This document shows, one piece after another, positions 1 through 6,414 of a stretch of DNA of 64,000 nucleotides; the first letter of the stretch is position 1; each line of letters begins with the position of its first letter. This stretch comes from Firmicutes bacterium UBA2058. GTDB lineage: Bacteria; Bacillota; Clostridia; Tissierellales; Sedimentibacteraceae. The stretch is from assembly GCA_002332905.1 (NCBI GenBank), contig DDAM01000062.1:268195-332194 (forward strand), read 5' to 3'. A model generated the notes under the pieces. It saw nothing but the letters and a program-made list of their open reading frames with translations. It made no database searches and was not told the origin of the DNA. The translations under genes were made by a program, and so were the position numbers.

Positions 1-742
1 AAAATGCATCTGTATTTGCTATTATATTGTAGGCAGTCGCTCTATCATGTATGTATATGATTTTCTTAGAATATTTAAAGTCTATAAGAGCTACTTCCTC
101 TGAAAAATCTAATGATATTCCGTTTTCCTGTCCAAATACTACATATGGGAAATCATAAAGCTCATTTATATTTATTGATTCTTTATCTGCACATGGATGA
201 GTGTCTCTTATAAAAACATGAGGTTTTACTCTTTTTATTTCGTTAAACTCTATATTTTTTGACTTTAGTACCTTTAATATAAACTTCTCTGTCATATTTG
301 ATAAAAATATAATACCTATATCACTTTTATTGTTGTATATATCATCTATTACTTGGTACATATCTGTTTCTTTTATATGCAGATCATATCTATTCACATT
401 TTTTGACTCTATAAATTTTAAAAAGGCTTCAATAGTAAAAGGATATCTTTGTGAGGATATATTAAAGCTTAATAATGGCTCAGAAACTTCACTTGAATAA
501 AACTGCTCTATTTTTTCCATTTGCTCTATAAGTGGTCTAATATAGCTTATAAACTCCTTACCACGGTCTGTAAGAACTACACCCTTGTTATTTCTCTCGA
601 ATATTTTTATTCCTAGCTCAACCTCTAATTCTTTTATAGAATTACTAATATTTGATTGAGAAATAAATAAATTAGCTGACGCTTTGTTTATAGAACCACA
701 TCTTGCAATTTCAATAACAAATTTTAATTGTTGAAAAGTCAT
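1..742 (-). CDS. LysR family transcriptional regulator (3' end cut by window edge)
   Basis: Open frame of 247 codons running off the left edge. The first ~60 residues are a LysR helix-turn-helix (starts MTFQQLKFVIEIARCGSINK, then an SQSNISNSIKELE recognition helix and a FERNNKGVVLTDRGKEF wing). The rest is the periplasmic-binding-like effector domain. The ATG at 740-742 has AGGAGG 5 nt upstream. It is divergent from methionine gamma-lyase with 267 nt between the two starts, the usual arrangement for a LysR protein that controls its neighbour, so a role in sulfur amino acid control is a reasonable guess. Its 5' leader carries copy A of the composite hairpin element. Family is sure; target is inference. 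Confidence 0.9.
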   Translation of the reverse strand, partial: MTFQQLKFVIEIARCGSINKASANLFISQSNISNSIKELEVELGIKIFERNNKGVVLTDRGKEFISYIRPLIEQMEKIEQFYSSEVSEPLLSFNISSQRYPFTIEAFLKFIESKNVNRYDLHIKETDMYQVIDDIYNNKSDIGIIFLSNMTEKFILKVLKSKNIEFNEIKRVKPHVFIRDTHPCADKESININELYDFPYVVFGQENGISLDFSEEVALIDFKYSKKIIYIHDRATAYNIIANTDAF

Positions 743-750
743 TTTATCCT

Positions 751-843
751 CCTATTGTAGCACTTTGTAGCATAATAAATATTTATGAAGAATCGTTTTT
801 TTGATTCTTCCATAGAGTGAAGAGTGTTTTTTCTTCACTCTAA
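751..843 (-). repeat. Composite hairpin 5' element, copy A
   Basis: Read on the minus strand, the leader of the LysR gene holds AGAGTGAAG..CTTCACTCT, then GAAGAATC..GATTCTTC, then a degenerate GCTAC/GTGC pair that runs straight into the AATAGGAGG ribosome binding site. The same order of elements recurs at 23317-23404 and 43845-43980, with shorter copies at 10793-10840 and 35291-35340. Stem sequences differ but stay complementary. It looks like a mobile or regulatory RNA structure inserted just upstream of starts. Confidence 0.7.
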
Positions 844-1009
844 CATCTCTTATTTTAATTATACAAACCCTTAATGAAAACGTCAATTGTTATATCAAAA
901 ACATATAACCAGATAGAAATAATAAGTATTATCAATTTATAGCAATTAAATAGTATATTATTAGTAAGGGATTGTTTTATTATATAAAAAAATTTATTTG
1001 GAGGTTATT

Positions 1010-2206
1010 ATGGAAAACAAAAATGTTGGATTTGGAACAAAAGCTATTCATGCTGGAAACAAAAAAGACACTCAATACGGCTCGCTAACTATGCCAATTT
1101 ATCAAACTTCTACATTTGCCTTTGATACTTGTGAACAAGGCGGAAGAAGATTTGCTGGTGAAGAAAATGGATACATATATACAAGACTTGGAAACCCTAC
1201 TACTTCAGTATTAGAGGAAAAAGTTGCAGCTCTTGAAGGAGCAGAGGCTTGTGTAGCAGTAAGTTCAGGAATAGGTGCTGTGTCATCAATATTTTGGACT
1301 ATGTGCAAGGCTGGTTCTCATGTTATAGCTGATGGTACTTTATATGGCTGTACTTTTGCATATCTAAACCACGGTATGACAAGATATGGAGTTGAGGTTT
1401 CTTTTGTTGATACTTCAAACTTAGATGAAATTAAAGCTGCTTTAAAACCAAATACAGCTGTAGTTTATCTTGAAACTCCTGCAAATCCTAATCTAAAAAT
1501 TGCTGATATAAAAGCTGTTGCTGATTTAGTTCATGGCTACAATAAAGATATAAAGGTTGTATGCGACAATACTTTTGCTACACCTTATCTACAAAGACCA
1601 CTTGAATTAGGTGCTGATGCTGTTATACATTCAGCAACTAAATATCTAAATGGTCATGGAGATGTTATCGCAGGCTTTATCTGTGGCTCACAAGAGTTTA
1701 TGAACGAGGTTAGATTCTTTGGTCTTAAGGATATGACTGGTTCAGTTATGGGACCTTTTGAAGCATTCTTAATTTTAAGAGGATTAAAAACTCTTGAAGT
1801 TAGAATGGATAGACACTGCGATTCTGCTCAAAAGATTGCAGAATACTTAGAAAAGCATCCAATGGTAGAAAAAGTATACTTCCCAGGCTTACCATCATTT
1901 GAAGGACATAAAATTGCTAAAAAACAAATGTCTAAGTTTGGTGGAATGATTGCTTTTGAAGTTAAAGGCGGAAGAGAAGCTGGAGCTAACTTATTAAACA
2001 GCTTAAAGCTTTGCACTATAGCTGTAAGCTTAGGTGATGCAGAGACATTAGTTGAACATCCAGCAAGCATGACACACTCACCTTATACAAAGGAAGAGTT
2101 AGCTGAGCAAGGAATATCTGAAGGATTAGTAAGACTGTCTGTAGGTCTTGAAAATGTAGAAGATATAATTGCAGATTTAGAATATGGATTTAATTGTTTA
2201 AAATAA
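1010..2206 (+). CDS. megL: Methionine gamma-lyase
   Basis: 398-aa PLP-dependent Cys/Met metabolism enzyme that splits methionine to methanethiol, ammonia and 2-oxobutyrate. The Schiff-base lysine is K211 in SATKYLNGHGD. The motif YGCTFAYLNHG places C114 where the diagnostic active-site cysteine of methionine gamma-lyases lies; cystathionine gamma-synthases and O-acetylhomoserine sulfhydrylases lack it. A TTG codon at 998 is in frame, but GGAGG at 1000-1004 lies inside that extension and points to the ATG at 1010. Full length for the family. Monocistronic: a LysR gene is divergent upstream and a strong terminator follows at 2223-2270. Cystathionine gamma-lyase activity is the main alternative. 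Confidence 0.9.
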   Translation: MENKNVGFGTKAIHAGNKKDTQYGSLTMPIYQTSTFAFDTCEQGGRRFAGEENGYIYTRLGNPTTSVLEEKVAALEGAEACVAVSSGIGAVSSIFWTMCKAGSHVIADGTLYGCTFAYLNHGMTRYGVEVSFVDTSNLDEIKAALKPNTAVVYLETPANPNLKIADIKAVADLVHGYNKDIKVVCDNTFATPYLQRPLELGADAVIHSATKYLNGHGDVIAGFICGSQEFMNEVRFFGLKDMTGSVMGPFEAFLILRGLKTLEVRMDRHCDSAQKIAEYLEKHPMVEKVYFPGLPSFEGHKIAKKQMSKFGGMIAFEVKGGREAGANLLNSLKLCTIAVSLGDAETLVEHPASMTHSPYTKEELAEQGISEGLVRLSVGLENVEDIIADLEYGFNCLK

Positions 2207-2222
2207 GTTTTTACAATAATAG

Positions 2223-2270
2223 AACAACAATGCACCGGTTCACATAATCCAGTGCATTGTTGTTTTTTTA
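2223..2270 (+). terminator. Rho-independent terminator of megL
   Basis: Near-perfect stem AACAACAATGCAC..GTGCATTGTTG followed by seven T residues, 17 nt after the megL stop. On the other strand it lies just past the end of the holin-like gene and may serve both. Confidence 0.9.
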
Positions 2271-2272
2271 TA

Positions 2273-2509
2273 CTAACTCCTACTGTTACCCTTTATAAAA
2301 TCTTTTATCTCTCCAATATCCTCCTTAATTGATTCTAGAGAATTTAGCCTTTCGCTTAAATTAGAAATAATAATTTGATAATTTTTTTCTCTTTCCTCTT
2401 GTTTAAGATCTCTTTTTTCTTGATTTTTTAAAATATAAAATATTAGCGATACAGATACAAGAGTCCATATTCCCTGTGTAGCTGCTAATTCTATCAATTT
2501 TTCATCCAT
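2273..2509 (-). CDS. BhlA/UviB-like holin small protein
   Basis: 78 aa. One hydrophobic segment near residues 14-27 (WTLVSVSLIFYILK) is followed by a charged, helical tail (KNQEKRDLKQEEREK..). This length and layout match the BhlA/UviB holin-like family, known from Bacillus phage/bacteriocin loci and from UviB on the Clostridium perfringens bacteriocin plasmid. The ATG has AGGAGA upstream. It is divergent from a UviA/TcdR-like sigma factor gene, and in C. perfringens uviA and uviB are likewise partners. A TTTACA promoter candidate on its strand lies at 2549-2577. Inference: it releases the product of the Cys-rich peptide locus by permeabilising the membrane. Confidence 0.7.
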   Translation of the reverse strand: MDEKLIELAATQGIWTLVSVSLIFYILKNQEKRDLKQEEREKNYQIIISNLSERLNSLESIKEDIGEIKDFIKGNSRS

Positions 2510-2548
2510 GAATGTTCTCCTAATTAAAAATTTTTATCTTATACATAT

Positions 2549-2577
2549 TAACATGTATTTTTTTTTATTTTTGTAAA
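2549..2577 (-). promoter_or_regulatory. Candidate TTTACA promoter of the holin-like gene
   Basis: On the minus strand TTTACA (2577-2572), 17 nt, then ATGTTA (2554-2549). The -35 matches those before the sigma gene and the radical SAM gene; the -10 is weak. Confidence 0.35.
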
Positions 2578-2610
2578 TTTGTATACTAATAAAATTTTTT
2601 TAATACTAGG

Positions 2611-2639
2611 TTTACATAATACTAAAACATTACATTATA
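2611..2639 (+). promoter_or_regulatory. Candidate TTTACA promoter of the sigma factor gene
   Basis: GGTTTACA with TTTACA at 2611-2616, a 17-nt spacer, then ATTATA at 2634-2639. The GGTTTACA core and spacing recur before the radical SAM gene at 4511. TTTACA is the -35 element associated with TcdR/BotR/UviA sigma factors, so autoregulation is plausible. Confidence 0.5.
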
Positions 2640-2688
2640 AAAAATATAGTAAAAGTTATTTAATATAATTAAAAGGGTGGGGACCAAA

Positions 2689-3216
2689 ATGGAAGATAAT
2701 ATTTTAAATTTAATAATAAGAGCTAAATCTAGTGACGAGGATGCTTTGCTAACAATTATTACTAAATTTAAACCTCTTATAAAAAAATACAGTAGGTTAC
2801 TTAATTATGATACAGCAGAAACTGACTTAATTATTGAGTTAATAGTATTAATAAAAAAAATGTCTACTGATAAAAAAAATTTGCAAAAAGATAATGAGTT
2901 CATTGCGTATATTGCTTCTTCAATAAAGTATCAATATTATAAATTATTAAAAGAAAGAAAGTATTTATATAATGAAATAGTTGATGATGAGCTGATACAG
3001 TTTACCTGTGTTCAAGTAGATTTTGATTTAAATATTTATATTGAAAATTTATTGGACAAGCTTACTACTAAAGAAAAATTTATCCTAACTGCAATATATT
3101 TTTATGGTTATAAAGAGGTAGAAATATCTAGAAAATTAAATATTTCAAGACAAGCTATCAATAAAATTAAAAAAAATGCTTTGAACAAATTATCAAAAAC
3201 CATCTCAACTGAATGA
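2689..3216 (+). CDS. TcdR/BotR/UviA-like alternative sigma factor
   Basis: 175 aa. Region 2 is around residues 20-60 (KFKPLIKKYSRLLNYDTAE, then TDLIIELIVLIKKM), resembling the clostridial group 5 sigma factors that drive toxin and bacteriocin genes. Region 4 with its helix-turn-helix lies at residues ~125-170 (EKFILTAIYFYGYKEVEISR, NISRQAINKIKKNALNKL). The length fits that group (about 170-185 aa). An in-frame GTG at 2677 overlaps the GGGTGGGG ribosome binding site, so the ATG at 2689 is preferred. It heads the metK-radical SAM-Cys-rich gene run and is divergent from a UviB-like holin. It probably switches the whole locus on; anti-sigma partners are not visible. Confidence 0.75.
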   Translation: MEDNILNLIIRAKSSDEDALLTIITKFKPLIKKYSRLLNYDTAETDLIIELIVLIKKMSTDKKNLQKDNEFIAYIASSIKYQYYKLLKERKYLYNEIVDDELIQFTCVQVDFDLNIYIENLLDKLTTKEKFILTAIYFYGYKEVEISRKLNISRQAINKIKKNALNKLSKTISTE

Positions 3217-3265
3217 TTTTAAAATATTAAATAATAAACATTTATAAAATAATTAGGAGGAATTT

Positions 3266-4432
3266 ATGGAAAAAAACTTTTTTACATCAGAATCTGTAAC
3301 AGAGGGGCATCCGGATAAAATGTGTGATCAAATATCTGATGCAATACTAGATGAATTATTAAAGGAGGATCCTTTATCTAGGGTAGCATGTGAAACTCTT
3401 GTTACAAAAGGTATTGTTTTTGTTTGTGGTGAAATAACATCAAAAGCTAAAATTGATTTTCAAAAAGTTGTAAGAAATACTATTGAAGAAATTGGTTATA
3501 TAGACTCAAAATATGGTTTTGATTATAAAACTTGCTCAATAATTACTTCTATTAATCAACAATCTTCTGATATAGCATTAGGTGTTAATCTTGTTACAAA
3601 TAATAAAAAAGTAATTGGTGCAGGCGATCAAGGGATGGTATTTGGATATGCAGATAACGAAACAAAAGAATTAATGCCAATGTCAATTGTTTTATCTCAT
3701 AACTTAGCAAAAACTTTAGCCAATGCTAGAAAAAATAGAATACTAGATTTCCTTGGTCCAGACGGAAAAACTCAAGTTACCATCGAATATTTAAATGGAG
3801 TACCTATTAATGTCGATACTATTATTATTTCAACTCAACATACAGATGATATTTCACAAGAAAAATTACGAGAATCAATAATTGAATATGTAATAAAACC
3901 TGCTATACCATATAATCTATTGAATAATGATAGTAAAATCTTGATTAATCCAACTGGAAGGTTTGTAATTGGCGGACCAAGCGCAGACACAGGATTAACT
4001 GGTCGTAAAATTATGGTTGATACATACGGAAGCTATTCAAGACATGGAGGCGGTGCTTTTTCTGGAAAAGATCCTACTAAAGTAGATCGTTCTGCTGCTT
4101 ATATGGCTCGATATGTTGCTAAAAATATTGTTGCTGCCGGTTTAGCAAGAAAATGTGAACTTCAAATTAGTTATGCCATTGGTGTAGAAAAACCTATTTC
4201 TATGTATGTAAACACATTTAATACTGGTGTAACAGCTGATAATATTATTAAAGGAATTATCTCAGAAAATTTTGACTTAAGACCACAAGCAATAATTAAT
4301 AATTTAAATCTATTAAATCCTATTTATATGCAAACTGCTTCATATGGGCATTTTGGTAGAATGGATTTAGATCTACCATGGGAGAAAACAGATAAAGCAG
4401 ATTTATTAAAAGAAAAATATAATATAAGTTAA
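3266..4432 (+). CDS. metK: S-adenosylmethionine synthetase, inside the Cys-rich peptide locus
   Basis: 388 aa, full length. Makes SAM from ATP and methionine. Signature segments are visible: TSESVTEGHPDKMCDQISDA at the N-terminus, GAGDQGMVFGYA, and GRFVIGGPSADTGLTGRK. AGGAGG precedes the ATG by 6 nt. It lies 49 nt after the sigma gene with no terminator between, so the two are probably co-transcribed, and the next gene is a radical SAM enzyme that consumes SAM. No SAM riboswitch is seen upstream, unusual for a housekeeping metK in this phylum. It may be a dedicated second copy; the window cannot show whether another metK exists. Confidence 0.93.
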   Translation: MEKNFFTSESVTEGHPDKMCDQISDAILDELLKEDPLSRVACETLVTKGIVFVCGEITSKAKIDFQKVVRNTIEEIGYIDSKYGFDYKTCSIITSINQQSSDIALGVNLVTNNKKVIGAGDQGMVFGYADNETKELMPMSIVLSHNLAKTLANARKNRILDFLGPDGKTQVTIEYLNGVPINVDTIIISTQHTDDISQEKLRESIIEYVIKPAIPYNLLNNDSKILINPTGRFVIGGPSADTGLTGRKIMVDTYGSYSRHGGGAFSGKDPTKVDRSAAYMARYVAKNIVAAGLARKCELQISYAIGVEKPISMYVNTFNTGVTADNIIKGIISENFDLRPQAIINNLNLLNPIYMQTASYGHFGRMDLDLPWEKTDKADLLKEKYNIS

Positions 4433-4510
4433 ATAAAAATTAAGATATATTTTGTACGAGACTAATTAAATACATACAGAAATTTAAAATAAGCTTTTTA
4501 AATATTAAGG

Positions 4511-4539
4511 TTTACATTTTTAAAATAATTAACTTATTA
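4511..4539 (+). promoter_or_regulatory. Candidate TTTACA promoter of the radical SAM gene
   Basis: AAGGTTTACA with TTTACA at 4511-4516, a 17-nt spacer and TTATTA at 4534-4539, 34 nt before the radical SAM start. It shares GGTTTACA and spacing with the sigma gene promoter at 2611. Confidence 0.5.
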
Positions 4540-4573
4540 ACATTATACATTTAATTAAAGAAAGGATGATAAA

Positions 4574-5791
4574 ATGAATTGTAAAAATTGCTTAAATAGC
4601 CAATGTAATTCAAAAAAATTTAATTCTCTTTATCCACCACAGAATGCTAAAGAGGAAGATTTGCCCAATATAACTAGTATATTCTTAATTTTAACTAGAG
4701 CTTGTAATTTAAAGTGTAAATATTGTTTTGTGGATAAACAACATGATAATATTACTTATTCAACTTCAGTTGATGCAGTTGAATTTATAGCAAAAAATGC
4801 TAGAGAATATAACGATACTCCATCATTGAATTTTTTTGGTGGTGAACCAACACTAAGATGGAACGATATAATTGTACCATTAACAAAATATATAAGAAAT
4901 AAATATAGCTCGAAATTTTCTCTATCAATGACTAGTAACGGATTGCTATTAGATGAAGAAAAGCTACAGTTTATGAAAAATAACGATATAGGTCTATTAT
5001 TTAGCATTGATGGTGATAAAATTACTCAAGATTTAAATAGACCAACTATAGACGGTCATTCTAGTTTTGATATTTTGAAAAATAGGATTCCTTTAATACT
5101 TAAATATTTCCCAAATGTTACTTTTAGATCAACAACTGATCATGACAACGTAACTGAATTTTTTAACAATCATAAATTTGCTGTTGATAACGGTTTTAAG
5201 AGTGTGTTTAATATTGTAAATGTATTTACAAATTGGAATGAAAATGAAAAAAATGATCTTAAAAAACAAATTGATTTACTTGGCGAATATTATGCAAAAC
5301 TAAAATTAAACAAGAGAGATATATGTTTTTCTCCATTTGATGAAATGTTTTCAAAATTGAATAGAATTAAAGAAGCAGAAAAACATAATTTGTTTAGAAC
5401 AGCAGGAGAAGGATTATTGGGTTTTGGTAGATGTGGTATTGGAGCTAGTAGATTTGCTAGCGTAGGTACAGATGGCACACTATATAGTTGTCAGGAAATG
5501 GTCGGCAATAGAGAGAGTGGCAAGGATTTTATTATTGGCGATATTTATAATGGATTAAATAACAAAGCAAGATTGAATATTATACATAAATTTAATCCTA
5601 AGAAAGTTACATGCAGTGCAGGAAAACATATCTGTGAAAATTGTAAAATGAATAATATTTGTGATGGAGCTTGTCTAATAAACAATTATTTCGTTAGTAA
5701 TGACTTAAATATTATGCCATCAATCTTATGCTACTATTATCAACAATTGTTAGACAAAGCTGAAGATTTACGCAATAAATATAATATTTAA
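4574..5791 (+). CDS. Radical SAM/SPASM peptide maturase
   Basis: 405 aa. The radical SAM CxxxCxxC cluster motif is C44-C48-C51 (RACNLKCKYC). FFGGEPT and SMTSNGLLL follow as in the radical SAM barrel. The C-terminal SPASM domain has the usual spaced cysteines, including GTDGTLYSCQE and CENCKMNNICDGAC, which hold auxiliary Fe-S clusters. The N-terminus has an extra MNCKNCLNSQC cluster. This architecture is typical of enzymes that put thioether or other cross-links into ribosomal peptides. The next two genes encode extremely Cys-rich proteins, the obvious substrates. The reaction is not known: ranthipeptide-like thioether formation is the leading guess, epimerisation or oxidation alternatives. 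An anaerobic sulfatase-type activator is unlikely because no sulfatase is nearby. Confidence 0.85.
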   Translation: MNCKNCLNSQCNSKKFNSLYPPQNAKEEDLPNITSIFLILTRACNLKCKYCFVDKQHDNITYSTSVDAVEFIAKNAREYNDTPSLNFFGGEPTLRWNDIIVPLTKYIRNKYSSKFSLSMTSNGLLLDEEKLQFMKNNDIGLLFSIDGDKITQDLNRPTIDGHSSFDILKNRIPLILKYFPNVTFRSTTDHDNVTEFFNNHKFAVDNGFKSVFNIVNVFTNWNENEKNDLKKQIDLLGEYYAKLKLNKRDICFSPFDEMFSKLNRIKEAEKHNLFRTAGEGLLGFGRCGIGASRFASVGTDGTLYSCQEMVGNRESGKDFIIGDIYNGLNNKARLNIIHKFNPKKVTCSAGKHICENCKMNNICDGACLINNYFVSNDLNIMPSILCYYYQQLLDKAEDLRNKYNI

Positions 5792-5793
5792 AT

Positions 5794-5820
5794 TTATACT
5801 AAAATAGTATAAAGTTTTTA
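5794..5820 (+). terminator. Weak terminator after the radical SAM gene
   Basis: TTATACT/AGTATAA stem with a 4-nt loop, then AAGTTTTT, directly after the radical SAM stop. The stem is AT-only, so read-through into the Cys-rich genes is likely. Confidence 0.4.
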
Positions 5821-5840
5821 ATAAGCAATATAGCACTAAA

Positions 5841-5917
5841 TAAATCTTATAGATATAAAAATATAAAATTTATATATCAGATAAGAACGTTGCTAAATTA
5901 TAATTGGAGGTAAACTT
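5841..5917 (+). repeat. Duplicated 5' leader, copy 1
   Basis: A 77-nt leader from TAAATCTTATAGATATAAAA to the GGAGG site, nearly identical to 6337-6414 before the second Cys-rich gene. The near identity of two non-coding leaders, with decayed sequence around them, suggests shared control as well as common origin. Confidence 0.85.
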
Positions 5918-6130
5918 ATGAATTACATGAATGAAAAAGTCGATTTATCAGCGTGTACAACAATATGTATGAGAACATGCCAATCAGATTGTGAAAACAC
6001 ATGCCAAACTTCCTGTGAAATTGGTTGTCAAACTGCTTGTGAAGCTGGATGTCAAAGCGCTTGTCAAAAAGTTTGTCAAATGTGTGAGGCTACATGCCTA
6101 AGTAATTGCGAAACAGCAAATCAAGCTTAA
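5918..6130 (+). CDS. Small Cys-ladder peptide (putative radical SAM substrate)
   Basis: 70 aa with 14 cysteines. C13 to C53 are spaced exactly four residues apart (11 in register), then C56, C60, C64. Between them sit small polar triplets such as QSD, ENT, QTS, EIG, QTA. There is no signal peptide; residues 1-12 (MNYMNEKVDLSA) may be a leader. TTGGAGG precedes the ATG. It is a short version of the first ~40 residues of the 639-aa neighbour, made by partial duplication, and lies after the radical SAM/SPASM gene. It could be a modified (RiPP-like) peptide. A metal-binding role is possible, but CxxxC periodicity is not that of metallothioneins. Not assigned to a named family. Confidence 0.7.
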   Translation: MNYMNEKVDLSACTTICMRTCQSDCENTCQTSCEIGCQTACEAGCQSACQKVCQMCEATCLSNCETANQA

Positions 6131-6147
6131 AAGTCAATTATAGAGGT

Positions 6148-6189
6148 GTCTAATAAACAATTATTTCGTTAGCAATGACTTAAATATTT
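6148..6189 (+). repeat. Duplicated scrap of the radical SAM gene 3' end
   Basis: GTCTAATAAACAATTATTTC and the following ~20 nt repeat the radical SAM coding sequence at 5673-5714 almost exactly. With the duplicated leader, it shows that a ~0.5-kb segment covering the radical SAM 3' end, leader and Cys-rich gene start was copied in tandem. Confidence 0.8.
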
Positions 6190-6202
6190 TAAATAATCTA
6201 AG

Positions 6203-6241
6203 AAGGACATGTTTTGATTTTATAGAAATATGTCCTTTTTA
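6203..6241 (+). terminator. Terminator after the small Cys-ladder gene
   Basis: AAGGACAT..ATGTCCTT stem followed by five T residues, 72 nt after the stop. Confidence 0.75.
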
Positions 6242-6336
6242 TTTAGATTTTTTTGTGAATCTATTTTATCAGAAATTTAGTTATAAATGGTTGACTTTTT
6301 TATAAAAAAACACTTTTTAATTAATATAGCAATATA

Positions 6337-6414
6337 TAAATCTTATAGATATAAAAACATAAAATTTATATATCAGATAAGAACGTTGCTAAATTATAAT
6401 TGGAGGTATAACTT
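6337..6414 (+). repeat. Duplicated 5' leader, copy 2
   Basis: Second copy of the leader at 5841-5917; it ends in TTGGAGG before the start of the large Cys-rich gene. Confidence 0.85.

Noticed and set aside
3217..3265. SAM riboswitch upstream of metK
   Set aside because: Only 49 nt separate it from the sigma gene and no S-box stems are present. None was found upstream of methionine gamma-lyase either.
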